Shown: positions 8,714 to 17,655 of the stretch, one piece after another
Numbering within the stretch: position 1 is the first letter of the stretch
Layout of the letters: every line of letters starts with the position of its first letter
DNA from: Phenylobacterium immobile (ATCC 35973)
GTDB taxonomy: Bacteria; Pseudomonadota; Alphaproteobacteria; Caulobacterales; Caulobacteraceae
Direction: 5' to 3'
DNA length: 64,000 nt
Assembly (NCBI RefSeq): GCF_001375595.1
Contig: NZ_CVJQ01000001.1
Coordinates: forward strand, 248,001 to 312,000
Program-made: the position numbers and the translations under genes
Notes under the pieces: model-generated
Seen by the model: only the letters and a program-made list of their open reading frames with translations
Told to the model about the DNA's origin: nothing
Databases searched by the model: none

Positions 8714-8764
8714 AAGCCACGGCGCGGCTGATGCGGACGCTTCGAACCAATTCGGGCGGAGGGT

Positions 8765-10930
8765 CTACAAGAAGCTGTAGGGATCCACGTCGATGGTCAC
8801 CCGGATCTGGCCAGGCGGCCGGATGCGGGCGCGCCACGCGGCCATGTAGGCCGAGAGATCCACCCCACGATCGGCGCGCACCAGGAAACGCTTGCGCCGG
8901 CGGCCGCGGATCAGGCTCAGCGGCGCGTCGGCCGGCCCGAACACATCCACCCCTTCGCCGTTCGGCGCAGCCTGGGCCATGGTCCGCACGAAAGCATCCA
9001 GCGCCTGGGCGTCCGGCCCGGAGACGATCGCCGCCGCCAGCCGGCCGAAGGGCGGCAGACCCGCCGCCTCCCGCTCGTCGAGTTCGGCGGCGTTGAAGGC
9101 GTCGCGGTCCTGCGCTTTCAAGGCCTGCATCACCGGATGCTCCGGCGCATAGGTCTGCAGCAGGGCGCGGCCCGGCCGGTCGCGACGGCCCGCCCGGCCC
9201 GTGGCCTGAGCCAACAGCTGATAGGTCCGCTCCGCCGCGCGCAGGTCGCCGCCGCGCAGGCCCAGATCGGCGTCGACAACGCCCACCAGGGTCAGGTTCG
9301 GGAAATTATGCCCCTTGGCCGCGGCCTGGGTCGCCACCAGGATGTCGATCTCGCCCCGCTCCATCGCTTCGATCAACCGACGGCCCTCGCGCGGATCAAA
9401 GATAGTGTCCGACGAGAAGACAGCGATCCGCGCCTCGGGGAAGAGGCTGCGCGCCTCCTCCTCGACCCGCTCGACGCCGGGCCCTATGGACACCAGGCTG
9501 TCAGCCGCACCGCAATAGGGGCAGGCTTTGGGCTTCAGCATGGAGAAGCCCGTCAGGTGACAGACCAGCCGGCCGGAGTATCGATGCTCCACCAGCCAGG
9601 AGTCGCTGTCCGGCGCGCAAAGCCGCTCGCCGCAGGCCTTGCACAGGACCAGCGGCGCATAGCCGCGACGGTTGAGGAACAACAGGGTCTGCTCCCCCCG
9701 GCCCCAGGTTTCCGCCATGGCCATGACGAGCGGCGGCGACAACCAGCGGCCGGTGTCCGGCGGGGTCTCGCGCAGATCGACCAGGTCGATGTCCGGCAAC
9801 CGCGCTGTCCCGTGGCGGCTGGCCAACCTGAGCCAACGGTAGCGGCCAGTTTCTGCGTTGCGCAAGGTCTCCAGCGACGGCGTCGCCGAGGCCAGAACCA
9901 CAGCGCAGTTCTCGATCTTGCCCCGAGCCACCGCCAGGTCACGGCCCTGGTAGATGAAGCCGTCCTCCTGCTTGAAGGAACTGTCGTGCTCCTCGTCAAC
10001 GACGATCAGCTTCAGATGCTGGAACGGCAGGAAGAGCGCCGAGCGCGCGCCGACGACAATACGGCACCGGTCGCCGCTGACCGCCTCCCAGACCCGCCGG
10101 CGCTGCGGCGGGGCGATGCCGGAATGCCACTCAGCCGGCGCGGCCCCGAAGCGGGCGGCGACGCGCGCGATCACCGCCTGGGTCAGCGCGATCTCCGGCA
10201 ACAGGATCAGCACCTGGGCCTCAGGATCGCGCGCCAGGACGGCGGCGGCGGCCTCCAGATAGACCTCGGTCTTGCCCGAGCCCGTGACCCCGTCCAGCAA
10301 AGCGACCTGGAAGTCTCCGGTCGCCGTCATCCGATCCAGGGCGTCCCGCGCGGCCGCCTGGCTGGGGTTGAGCGCCGGGGCGGCGAAGACGGGATCGGGC
10401 GCGTGAAACCGGGCGACCGGGCGTTCCTCGACCAGGCGCAGGACGCCCTCGTCCAACAGGGCCTTGACCACGCCGCCCGAAACGCCGGCGGCGCGGGCCA
10501 GATCGGCGGGCGCCAGGCGCGCCTGGCCGGCCGCCTCGACCACCCGCGTCCGCGCGGGCGTCGGGCGGCCGGGCGCGAGGCCCGTCGCCTCGACAATGCG
10601 CACTGGCCGGGGCTGGGGCGCGCGCGCCCCGCGCAGCGCGATGGACAGGGCCGCGCCTGGGACATCGGCCGCATAGCGCGCCGCCCACAGGATGAACTCC
10701 AGAGTCGCCGGCGGCAGCGGCGGCTCATCCAGCCGCTCGGCCAGGACCTTCAGGGGCCGGTTGCCGCCGGTCCCGTCGCGCAAGGCCGTCACCACGCCGC
10801 GGATCAGCCGCGGGCCGAGCGGGGCGGCGACCTGGTCGCCGACCGCCAGCTCAAGCCCGTCGGGCACGTCGTAGTCGAAGGCCTCCGGCAACGGCATCGG
10901 CAACAGGACCGAAGCAATCTGGCCCATCAA
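8765..10930 (-). CDS. priA: Primosomal protein N' (replication restart helicase)
   Basis: A 721-aa superfamily 2 helicase that reloads the replisome at stalled forks. Walker A is [16 protein letters not shown], Walker B is [12 protein letters not shown], and helicase motif V/VI residues appear in [16 protein letters not shown] and [12 protein letters not shown]. The Zn-binding insert (about residues 430-473) is degenerate. It keeps CKAC (430/433), a lone Cys438, Cys457 and CPYC (470/473), but the usual CxxC at the third pair reads CAPD and the usual CHHCG reads CHLTG. It therefore lacks two of eight expected zinc ligands. It is divergent from the aldolase gene. Confidence 0.96.
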   Translation of the reverse strand: MMGQIASVLLPMPLPEAFDYDVPDGLELAVGDQVAAPLGPRLIRGVVTALRDGTGGNRPLKVLAERLDEPPLPPATLEFILWAARYAADVPGAALSIALRGARAPQPRPVRIVEATGLAPGRPTPARTRVVEAAGQARLAPADLARAAGVSGGVVKALLDEGVLRLVEERPVARFHAPDPVFAAPALNPSQAAARDALDRMTATGDFQVALLDGVTGSGKTEVYLEAAAAVLARDPEAQVLILLPEIALTQAVIARVAARFGAAPAEWHSGIAPPQRRRVWEAVSGDRCRIVVGARSALFLPFQHLKLIVVDEEHDSSFKQEDGFIYQGRDLAVARGKIENCAVVLASATPSLETLRNAETGRYRWLRLASRHGTARLPDIDLVDLRETPPDTGRWLSPPLVMAMAETWGRGEQTLLFLNRRGYAPLVLCKACGERLCAPDSDSWLVEHRYSGRLVCHLTGFSMLKPKACPYCGAADSLVSIGPGVERVEEEARSLFPEARIAVFSSDTIFDPREGRRLIEAMERGEIDILVATQAAAKGHNFPNLTLVGVVDADLGLRGGDLRAAERTYQLLAQATGRAGRRDRPGRALLQTYAPEHPVMQALKAQDRDAFNAAELDEREAAGLPPFGRLAAAIVSGPDAQALDAFVRTMAQAAPNGEGVDVFGPADAPLSLIRGRRRKRFLVRADRGVDLSAYMAAWRARIRPPGQIRVTIDVDPYSFL

Positions 10931-10996
10931 CCTTCGCCTTCGCTGACGGCCGCAGAGCCGCTACAAGCGCGGGACGCAATTTCGGGAACCGATGAG

Positions 10997-11650
10997 ATGC
11001 AGCTCTTCCTCGACACCACTGACGTCGCCGTCCTGAAGGACCTGGCCGCCACCGGCCTGGTGGATGGCGTCACCACCAATCCCACGCTGATCGCCCAGTC
11101 CGGCCGTCCCATGCTGGAGGTCATCGCCGAGATTTGCGGCGTCGTCGAGGGCCCGGTGAGCGCCGAGGTCGCCGCCATCGAGACGGAGGCCATGCTGGCC
11201 GAAGGTCGCAAGCTCGCCGCCATCGCCCCCAATGTGGTGGTGAAGGTCCCCTTGACCAGGGCCGGCCTGGGCGCCGTCGTCGAATTCACCCGCGAAGGCA
11301 TTCAGACCAACGTGACCCTGTGCTTCTCGGCGGCCCAGGCCCTGATGGCCGCCAAGGCCGGCGCGACCTTTGTCAGCCCCTTCATCGGCCGGCTGGACGA
11401 CCACGGCGCGGACGGCATGAGCCTGATCCACGACATCCGCACCATCTACGACAACTATGATTTCGACACCGAAATCCTGGCCGCCTCGATCCGCACCTCC
11501 GCCCATGTGACGGCCGCCGCCATCGCCGGCGCGGACTGCGCCACCATCCCGCCGGCCACTTTCTTGTCGCTCTTCAAGCACCCGTTAACAGACAAGGGTC
11601 TTGATCAATTCCTGAGCGACTGGGCCAAGACGGGGCAGTCCATTCTCTAA
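10997..11650 (+). CDS. Fructose-6-phosphate aldolase / transaldolase family protein
   Basis: A 217-aa cytosolic TIM-barrel enzyme beginning [16 protein letters not shown], the short TalC/FSA subfamily of transaldolases. The Schiff-base lysine is in NVVVKVPLT (about residue 83), and the motifs [27 protein letters not shown] and SPFIGRLDD are intact. It performs transaldolase or fructose-6-phosphate aldolase chemistry in pentose-phosphate metabolism; sequence alone does not decide between these. ATG 10997 gives the family-typical N-terminus. Confidence 0.9.
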   Translation: MQLFLDTTDVAVLKDLAATGLVDGVTTNPTLIAQSGRPMLEVIAEICGVVEGPVSAEVAAIETEAMLAEGRKLAAIAPNVVVKVPLTRAGLGAVVEFTREGIQTNVTLCFSAAQALMAAKAGATFVSPFIGRLDDHGADGMSLIHDIRTIYDNYDFDTEILAASIRTSAHVTAAAIAGADCATIPPATFLSLFKHPLTDKGLDQFLSDWAKTGQSIL

Positions 11651-11662
11651 GCGGGGGCGATC

Positions 11663-12337
11663 GTGGGGGCGGATCTGAAGGCTGAAGTCGTGGAGCCGGC
11701 CTATGAGGCGGCCCGACGCTTCCTGATTGAAAACCCCGAGGCCGTGCGCCAGGACGCCGAACTGCTCGGCGCGCTTGGCCTACGGCTCGACGCCGCCAAC
11801 GTCCTGGATTTCGGCCCCGCCGCCCTCGCTCGCGTGCACGCCGCCCATCAGGCCGAAGCCAGCGCCCGCGAGGAGATCGAACTGATCGCCCGCGAGAACT
11901 TCACCGCCCAGGCCCAGGCGCAGGCCGCGGTCATCGAGCTGATCGCCGCGGACAGCGCCGAGGACCTTGCGAACCGGCTGGACGAGGTGGCGCAGGCCCG
12001 CTTCGGGCTGGTCGCCGGCGCCTTGGCCATCGAGGCTGACGACGAAGCGCCGGCAGGCTGGTTCCGCCTCGTCGAAAGCCAGGCCGACATGATACTGGGC
12101 GGCGCCGAGTGCGACACGCGCCTCGGCCTGGTGCGAACCGCCCGCGGCCTGTTCGGCTCCCGCGCCGAAGCAGTCGAATCCGTCGCCCTGGTCCGCATCC
12201 GATTGGGCGAACGCTTCGGCGTCCTGGCCTTCGGTTCGGGTGAGGCCGAGGGCTTCACCGCCGACATGAGCGACGACCTCGTGCGCTTCCTGGCGCTGGT
12301 GGTTGAAGCCACCGCCGCACGATGGACGACGCACTAG
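11663..12337 (+). CDS. DUF484 family protein upstream of xerC
   Basis: A 224-aa soluble protein with a short N-terminal helical region (PAYEAARRFLIENPEAVRQDAELL) and a GAF-like C-terminal domain, as in DUF484. Start is GTG 11663. It overlaps the xerC start by 16 bp, a gene order (DUF484-xerC) widely kept in proteobacteria. Function is not established. It is probably co-transcribed with the aldolase upstream (12 bp gap). Confidence 0.86.
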   Translation: MGADLKAEVVEPAYEAARRFLIENPEAVRQDAELLGALGLRLDAANVLDFGPAALARVHAAHQAEASAREEIELIARENFTAQAQAQAAVIELIAADSAEDLANRLDEVAQARFGLVAGALAIEADDEAPAGWFRLVESQADMILGGAECDTRLGLVRTARGLFGSRAEAVESVALVRIRLGERFGVLAFGSGEAEGFTADMSDDLVRFLALVVEATAARWTTH

Positions 12338-13263
12338 ACCCCGCGAAGCTCTCGGCGACCGAGGTCGTCGGCCGCTGGCTCGAACACCTGACCCATGAAC
12401 GGCGCGCATCGCCGCGGACGGTCGAGGCCTACGGCTTCGCCGCACGCCGCTACGTCGGTTTCCTGCAGCAGCATCGTGGCGAGGCCTTGACCGCCCTGGC
12501 GCTAGGATCGGTCAGCCCAGCGGAAGTCCGCGCCTGGATGGCGGGTCTACGCCGCAGCGACCGGCCGCTCAGCCCGCGCTCGCTGTCACAGGCCCTGTCC
12601 GCCGTGCGGACCTTCCACCGCTTCCTCGACCGGCGTTTGGGCGTCGCGGCCGACGCCCTGCTCCTGGTCAAAGGTCCGCGGGTCAAGCCGGGCGCGCCCC
12701 GGCCCGTCACAGAGGACCAGGCGTTCGGCCTGATCGCCGAGGCCGAGTTCGACATCATCCGGGACGACTGGGAGATCGCCCGTGATCAGGCGGTGCTGAC
12801 GCTGCTCTACGGGTGCGGCCTGCGGATCTCCGAGGCCCTGTCGCTGAAAGGCGCCGACGCTGACCTGCCCGACCCCCTGCGCATGATAGGTAAGGGCGGC
12901 AAGGTGCGGCTGGTCCCCGTTCTGGAACAGGTGCGCCAGGCGGTGGCTGCCTATGTCGCCCGACTGCCCTTTGCCCTCGAACGGGACGGTCCCCTGTTCC
13001 TCGCCAAACGTGGCGGCGCCCTGAGCCCCCGCCACGTCCAGGCGACCGTCCAGGGCCTACGCGGCCGGCTTGGCCTGCCCGACAGCGCGACGCCCCACGC
13101 GCTTCGCCACTCCTTCGCCACCCATCTCTTGGGCGCCGGCGCCGACCTGCGCTCTATCCAGGAGCTCCTTGGCCACGCGTCTCTGTCGACCACGCAGCGC
13201 TACACCGGCGTCGATGCCGCCACCCTTCTGGCTGCCTATGGCAGGGCCCACCCGCACGCCTGA
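12322..13263 (+). CDS. xerC: Tyrosine recombinase XerC
   Basis: A 313-aa site-specific tyrosine recombinase that, with XerD, resolves chromosome dimers at dif. The N-terminal SAM-like core-binding domain (about 10-100) precedes the catalytic domain. Catalytic residues are visible: Arg168 in YGCGLRISEAL, His259 and Arg262 in TPHALRHSFATHLL, the LLGHASLSTTQ segment and nucleophile Tyr294 in TQRYTGV. It overlaps the DUF484 gene and is probably translationally coupled to it. The DUF484 context favours XerC over XerD. Confidence 0.93.
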   Translation: MDDALDPAKLSATEVVGRWLEHLTHERRASPRTVEAYGFAARRYVGFLQQHRGEALTALALGSVSPAEVRAWMAGLRRSDRPLSPRSLSQALSAVRTFHRFLDRRLGVAADALLLVKGPRVKPGAPRPVTEDQAFGLIAEAEFDIIRDDWEIARDQAVLTLLYGCGLRISEALSLKGADADLPDPLRMIGKGGKVRLVPVLEQVRQAVAAYVARLPFALERDGPLFLAKRGGALSPRHVQATVQGLRGRLGLPDSATPHALRHSFATHLLGAGADLRSIQELLGHASLSTTQRYTGVDAATLLAAYGRAHPHA

Positions 13264-13281
13264 TCGCTGGTCGGCGCCCTG

Positions 13282-13434
13282 GTGAACGGCGTCACCCTCC
13301 GCCGCCTGAGCCGCGCCGAATATGAAGCCCTGTTCGGCCGCGGAAAGACGGCCGACGCGCTAGAGCTGACGCTGGTGAGGTGGCGCGGCCACTGGCTGTG
13401 GCGCTGGATCAGCGTGAGAATTGGCGCCTCGTGA
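13282..13434 (+). CDS. Possible small protein downstream of xerC
   Basis: A 50-codon frame from GTG 13282 to TGA 13434 encodes VNGVTLRRLSRAEYEALFGR, then a Trp-rich tail (RWRGHWLWRWISVRIG). It starts 18 bp after the xerC stop on the same strand, and the stop touches the palindrome before the HisE-like gene. I do not recognise it. The sequence has sensible codon usage and could be a real small protein or a degraded remnant. Confidence 0.3.
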   Translation: MNGVTLRRLSRAEYEALFGRGKTADALELTLVRWRGHWLWRWISVRIGAS

Positions 13435-13456
13435 TTTGATCGTATACGGATCAAAT
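13434..13456. promoter_or_regulatory. Palindromic operator-like site at the HisE-like start codon
   Basis: ATTTGATC (13434-13441) and GATCAAAT (13449-13456) form an exact 8-bp inverted repeat separated by GTATACG, itself containing the palindrome GTATAC. The site ends one base before ATG 13458, where a Shine-Dalgarno would be expected but is absent. It looks like a repressor operator overlapping the transcription start of a leaderless gene; that is inference. Confidence 0.5.
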
Positions 13457-13457
13457 T

Positions 13458-13844
13458 ATGCGGAAGGCGAAGTCCAAGCCGGCGGCCGAGGCGGCGCGCT
13501 ACAAAACGACCGCGGATGACCGTCTAGGCCGTCTCGCGCTGGCCGTGGCTGAGGTGCGCGCCGGCGAACGCGCCAGCCCCAGAACCACGAAGCTCTTGGT
13601 CGCGGGCGTCCCGAAGATGGCGCAGAAGCTTGTCGAGGAGGCTGCCGAGGTGGCGATCGACGCCGTCCGGGGCGACGAGGCGGCCGTGGTCAAGGAGAGT
13701 GTCGACCTGCTCTACAACCTGGTGATCCTTTGGACCGAGGTGGGCGTAGACCCGGCCCGCGTCTGGGGCGAGATGGACCGGCGCGAGCGAATGATGGGCA
13801 TGGCTGAGAAGCTGCCGAAGTCTGACGCGAAAAATGCCGGCTAG
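13458..13844 (+). CDS. HisE-like phosphoribosyl-ATP diphosphatase domain protein
   Basis: A 128-aa all-alpha NTP pyrophosphohydrolase related to phosphoribosyl-ATP diphosphatase. The MazG/HisE metal-binding pattern is visible as KLVEEAAEVAIDAVRGD and KESVDLLYNLVILW. No other histidine biosynthesis gene is nearby and it carries a ~25-residue basic N-terminal extension. It may be a stand-alone paralogue with a house-cleaning or regulatory role rather than the biosynthetic HisE. A palindrome abuts the start codon. Confidence 0.72.
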   Translation: MRKAKSKPAAEAARYKTTADDRLGRLALAVAEVRAGERASPRTTKLLVAGVPKMAQKLVEEAAEVAIDAVRGDEAAVVKESVDLLYNLVILWTEVGVDPARVWGEMDRRERMMGMAEKLPKSDAKNAG

Positions 13845-13966
13845 CGGAGGCGGCGACAGGGCTGGGCGTTCGTCGCAGGCTGTGTCACATGATTGCAATC
13901 TTTTGAACACCTTCGCTGGGCAAGGGACAACGGCGCCGCTCGCGAAGCGCTGTCGTGGGATGAACG

Positions 13967-15676
13967 ATGAAGGCCAGTCATTTCGCATCGCTAGCGCCGG
14001 ACAACGATAGCGCTGAGCCGATCCGCGTATGCTTCTTCTTTAACGCCCAGCGTCACCAGCTGCTGCACGGGATTTCGACGGCGGTCGAACTCGCCCGGAC
14101 TTCAGGCTTTGAAGTCCACATCCTGTCGCCCGACCCCGGACACATCGCCTATGCCGGCCACGTAGCCGAGGCCTTGGGCGGCGCGCCGCTGCATTTCACC
14201 CTCGCAAGCCCCGCGCTTCTGGCCGCCCTTCGCGAAAAGAACGGCGCCAGCCTCGCGCACAAGGCCCTCTCGCTCGGCTTGGTTGCGCGCGAATTGAATC
14301 GATTCGACGCCGTCGCCCTGCCTGAGCGCACGACAATCCGCCTGAAACGTTTCGGTGCGCCCTCGCCACGCTACATCCACCTCGACCACGGCGCCGGTGA
14401 TCGGGCGATCAGCTTCGACCCCAGAATCGCGCAGTTCGACATGGTGCTGATGGCCGGCGAGAAACATCGGGCGCGGCTCATGCGCGACGGCCTGATCCGT
14501 CCCGGCCGCCATGCGGTGGTCGGCTATCCCAAGTTCGAAGCCGCCGATGCTGTCCGTGATGCGGCTTGGCGGCCCTTCGGTAACGGCCGGCCCACGGTGC
14601 TCTACAACCCCCACTTCTCAGCCCTGGGGTCCTGGAAGGTCTTCGGCGAGTCGATGCTGAACGCCTTCGCCGCACAGGATCGCTATAACCTGATCGTCGC
14701 CCCGCACGTGCGGATGTTGGACGGCAAGGCCCGCAAGGCGAAGTGGCGCGCCCTGGCCGACGCCTATGCCGGCATCGACCACATTCACATCGACCTGGGA
14801 ACCGAACGTTTGGTCGATATGACCTACACGACGCTGGCCGACGTCTATGTCGGCGACGTGAGCAGCCAAGTCTATGAGTTCCTCCGCACGCCCAAACCCT
14901 GCGTCTTCTTGGACCAGCGCGGCATCGACTGGCGGTCGGACGAGGATTACGCGCACTGGCGCTATGGGCCTGTGGCGCGCACGCCGGGCGCCGTGCTTGA
15001 GACCATCGACGCGGCCATCACTGGCCACGACGACTTCCAAGAGGTCCAGCGCCAGGGTTTCGCCGAGACTTTCGCCGAGAATTCGGCGCCGGCATCGCGG
15101 CGCGCCGCCGACGCCATTGCAGCCTACCTGGCCGCCTCAGGCCGGCAGGCGGCCAACGTCCCGCGGCTGGGCGTCAAGGCGGCACGGGCCGCAGGACTGA
15201 TTTTCGCCCTGGCCGCCGGCTGGCTGGCCCACGACGCCATCGGCCCGGCGGCCGGCCCGGCCCACGCCGCGCCAACCTTCGTCGAGGAAGCGGTGACCTC
15301 GCACAAGGCCACCCTGATGCGCGCAGCGATGAGGTCACGATCAGAGACGCCCAATCTCAACACAACAGAGATTCGACGCGTCACCGGCCTGAAGGTCCCC
15401 GCCATCCCCGTCGGCTGGCGGCTGACGGACGTGCAGATCTACCCATCGGATTTCGGGCCCATCGTCCAAGTGGCCGCCGTCACCGACCAAAGCGAAACCG
15501 TCTCGATCGTCGCCATGCATGCCGATACGCCGGCTGGCCGCCGGCCGATGCTGCGCACACACGATGGCGAGGGCGTCGCCTTCTGGGAGGACGCCAGCCA
15601 GGCTTATGGAGTGGTGGGTTCGCTGTCGTCGCAACGCCTTATGCGGCTTGCGGGCGAACTGGCGCCCCGGACCTGA
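13967..15676 (+). CDS. Fusion: CDP-glycerol glycerophosphotransferase-like domain + TM anti-sigma-type periplasmic domain
   Basis: A 569-aa single frame with two unrelated parts. Residues ~20-385 resemble the GT-B CDP-glycerol glycerophosphotransferase (TagB/SpsB) family: IRVCFFFNAQRHQLLHG at the first beta strand, GYPKFEA, RPTVLYNPHFSALGSW, and LADVYVGDVSSQVYEFL at the nucleotide-binding end. A hydrophobic helix (about 405-426, AAGLIFALAAGWLAHDAIG) follows. Residues ~433-569 match the extracytoplasmic half of transmembrane anti-sigma factors of the RsiW/COG5662 type (FVEEAVTSHKATL, VTGLKVPAIPVGWRLTDVQIYPS, GEGVAFWEDASQAYGVVG). The usual cytosolic zinc anti-sigma domain (HxxxCxxC) is absent, replaced by the enzyme-like domain. 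No sigma-factor gene lies next to it. Function is unknown: perhaps a membrane-anchored envelope-polymer enzyme with a periplasmic sensor. Confidence 0.75.
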   Translation: MKASHFASLAPDNDSAEPIRVCFFFNAQRHQLLHGISTAVELARTSGFEVHILSPDPGHIAYAGHVAEALGGAPLHFTLASPALLAALREKNGASLAHKALSLGLVARELNRFDAVALPERTTIRLKRFGAPSPRYIHLDHGAGDRAISFDPRIAQFDMVLMAGEKHRARLMRDGLIRPGRHAVVGYPKFEAADAVRDAAWRPFGNGRPTVLYNPHFSALGSWKVFGESMLNAFAAQDRYNLIVAPHVRMLDGKARKAKWRALADAYAGIDHIHIDLGTERLVDMTYTTLADVYVGDVSSQVYEFLRTPKPCVFLDQRGIDWRSDEDYAHWRYGPVARTPGAVLETIDAAITGHDDFQEVQRQGFAETFAENSAPASRRAADAIAAYLAASGRQAANVPRLGVKAARAAGLIFALAAGWLAHDAIGPAAGPAHAAPTFVEEAVTSHKATLMRAAMRSRSETPNLNTTEIRRVTGLKVPAIPVGWRLTDVQIYPSDFGPIVQVAAVTDQSETVSIVAMHADTPAGRRPMLRTHDGEGVAFWEDASQAYGVVGSLSSQRLMRLAGELAPRT

Positions 15677-15691
15677 CGTCGCTGAAGGCCG

Positions 15692-16105
15692 TCACCGCTC
15701 CAGTCGGATCCAGTCCACCCCGCTGATGTCGCGGCCAAATTGCATCGGCTTGAACCCCTCGCGCGCATAGAAGGCCCGCGCCCGGATGTTGGGTTGCTGA
15801 ACCTTCAGTGAGAGCGGCCCTACGACCCGAGCGGCGATATGGTCGAGGAGCGCCTTGCCGATGCCAAGCCCGCGTTCGGTCACATAGAGCGAATGGATGA
15901 AGTTGTCCGGCCGCCAGAAAGCCAGAAGGCCGACGATCCGACCGTCCTCCTCAGCGACATAGATTTCTTCAGACTTCGCCTGGTCTACAAAGGTCTCAGC
16001 CTTATGAAAGCCGGGATCCATCCAGGTGAAGGTCTCGGACAGGACGCGGACATAGAGCGCCGCGCATTCGGCGATCTCGTCCGGTCGGGCGAGGCGGACG
16101 ATCAG
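15692..16105 (-). CDS. GNAT family N-acetyltransferase (probable CTG start)
   Basis: GCN5-related acetyltransferase, with VAEEDGRIVGLLAFWRPDNFIHSLYV and the acetyl-CoA loop ERGLGIGKALLDHI, ending in FYAREGFKP. The first ATG in frame (16021) would give 109 aa and remove the family's first helix. The upstream codons encode a typical GNAT N-terminus (LIVRLARPDEIAECAALYV) but contain no ATG, GTG or TTG. A CTG at 16105-16103 lies 8 nt after GGAG, so I infer CTG initiation (137 aa). A one-base deletion near 16105-16110 that disconnects ATG 16113 is an alternative. The gene follows lpdA by about 16 bp. Confidence 0.7.
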   Translation of the reverse strand: MIVRLARPDEIAECAALYVRVLSETFTWMDPGFHKAETFVDQAKSEEIYVAEEDGRIVGLLAFWRPDNFIHSLYVTERGLGIGKALLDHIAARVVGPLSLKVQQPNIRARAFYAREGFKPMQFGRDISGVDWIRLER

Positions 16106-16121
16106 GCCCGCATCTCCAGCG

Positions 16122-17531
16122 TCACGCCTGCATCGTCCAGCCGTCCACCCCCATGGCGGCCTGGCGCAGGGCCTCGGAACGGGTCGGGTGCGGGTGGCAG
16201 GTGCGGGCGACGTCCTCGGCCGCGGCCTTGAACTCCATGGCGACGCAGTATTCGCCGATCATCTCGCCCACTTGCGGGCCGATCAGGTGGGCGCCGAGGA
16301 TCTCGTCGGTGGTCGCGTCGGCCAGTATCTTCACGAAGCCCTCGGCCTCATGGTTCACCTTGGCGCGGCTGTTGGCGCTGAACGGGAATTTGCCGACCTT
16401 GTAGGCCCGCCCAGCCTCTTTCAGTTCTTCCTCGGTCTTACCGACCCAGGCGACCTCCGGGTAGGTGTAGACCACGCTTGGGATCAGGTCGTAGTTCACG
16501 TGGCCCGGCAGGCCGGCGATGGTCTCGATGCAGGCGACGGCCTCGTCTTCGGCCTTGTGGGCCAGCATCGGGCCGTGGGTCACGTCACCGATCGCCCAAA
16601 TGCCGGGAACGGCGGTCTTCCAGTGGTCGGTGTCGATGAAGCCGCGCTTGTCCGGGACGATGCCGACGCTCTCCAGGCCCAGGCCCGCGGTGATCGGCCG
16701 ACGGCCGATAGCCAGCAGGACATAATCGGCCGTGATCTCTTCGGCGGCGCCGCCGGCGACAGGCTCGACCGTTAGGGTGACCTCGGACTTGCTCGCCTTC
16801 GCGCCCGTAACCTTGGAGCCTAGCTTGAACTCGACGCCTTGTTTGGCCAGCGAGCGTTGGAAGGTGCGGGCCACCTCGGCGTCCATGCCGGGTGTGATGC
16901 GATCCAGGAATTCGACAACCGTGACCTGAGCGCCGAGACGACGCCACACCGAACCCAGCTCCAGGCCGATGATGCCGGCGCCGATGACCACGAGCGACTT
17001 GGGCACTTCCGACAGGGAAAGCGCGCCCGTGGAGTCGACGATGCGCTTCTGGTCGACCTCGACGCCCGGCAGGCCCGAGGGCTCCGAGCCAGAAGCGATG
17101 ACGATATTCTTGGCCTCAAGGGTGCGGATCACCGCGCCCGCTTCGTCAAGCACCTCGACCTTGCCGACGCCGGCGATGCGGCCAAAGCCCTTCACCCACT
17201 CGGCCTTGTTCTTCCGGAACAGGAACTCGATGCCCTTGGTCAGGGCCGTGACAGATTCGGCCTTCTGCTCCAGCATCTTCTCAAGGTTGAGTTTGGGCTT
17301 CACATCGATGCCGATGCTGGCGAAGTCTTTGTTGGCCAGCTCATAAAGCTCCGACGCGTGCAGCATGGCCTTCGACGGGATGCAGCCGACGTTTAGGCAG
17401 GTGCCGCCCAGCGTGCCGCGCATCTCGACGCACGCCACGGCCAGGCCCAGCTGGCCCGCGCGGATCGCGGCGTTGTAGCCAGCTGGCCCACCGCCGATGA
17501 TGACGACGTCGAAGGGGGTGCTCTCGCTCAT
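16122..17531 (-). CDS. lpdA: Dihydrolipoyl dehydrogenase (E3)
   Basis: A 469-aa flavoprotein that reoxidises dihydrolipoamide of the 2-oxo acid dehydrogenase complexes with NAD+. Visible: FAD-binding [15 protein letters not shown], redox-active disulfide [16 protein letters not shown]-binding [15 protein letters not shown], second FAD motif [19 protein letters not shown], and the catalytic His-Glu in [10 protein letters not shown]. It lies downstream of sucB but a terminator hairpin separates them, so it probably has its own promoter as well. Confidence 0.96.
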   Translation of the reverse strand: MSESTPFDVVIIGGGPAGYNAAIRAGQLGLAVACVEMRGTLGGTCLNVGCIPSKAMLHASELYELANKDFASIGIDVKPKLNLEKMLEQKAESVTALTKGIEFLFRKNKAEWVKGFGRIAGVGKVEVLDEAGAVIRTLEAKNIVIASGSEPSGLPGVEVDQKRIVDSTGALSLSEVPKSLVVIGAGIIGLELGSVWRRLGAQVTVVEFLDRITPGMDAEVARTFQRSLAKQGVEFKLGSKVTGAKASKSEVTLTVEPVAGGAAEEITADYVLLAIGRRPITAGLGLESVGIVPDKRGFIDTDHWKTAVPGIWAIGDVTHGPMLAHKAEDEAVACIETIAGLPGHVNYDLIPSVVYTYPEVAWVGKTEEELKEAGRAYKVGKFPFSANSRAKVNHEAEGFVKILADATTDEILGAHLIGPQVGEMIGEYCVAMEFKAAAEDVARTCHPHPTRSEALRQAAMGVDGWTMQA

Positions 17532-17603
17532 AATCGGTCCGCCTGATCTCTTGCTTAGCTCAGATATAGGGCTTTTCCGGTGGCAGGCGAACCTGTGGCC
17601 GGC

Positions 17604-17638
17604 AAAGAAAAACGCGCCCCAGATGATCTGGAGCGCGC
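17604..17638 (-). terminator. Rho-independent terminator after sucB
   Basis: On the minus strand an 11-bp stem (CGCGCTCCAGA with TCTGGGGCGCG, one G-U pair) with a 3-nt loop is followed by TTTTTCTT. It ends the sucCDAB transcript before lpdA. Confidence 0.85.
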
Positions 17639-17655
17639 TTTCATGGGTTCGTTGA

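Noticed and set aside
9137..10996. Very long plus-strand frame running through priA into the aldolase
   Set aside because: Only the part from 10997 is a real protein; the rest is the antisense of priA with no family motifs.
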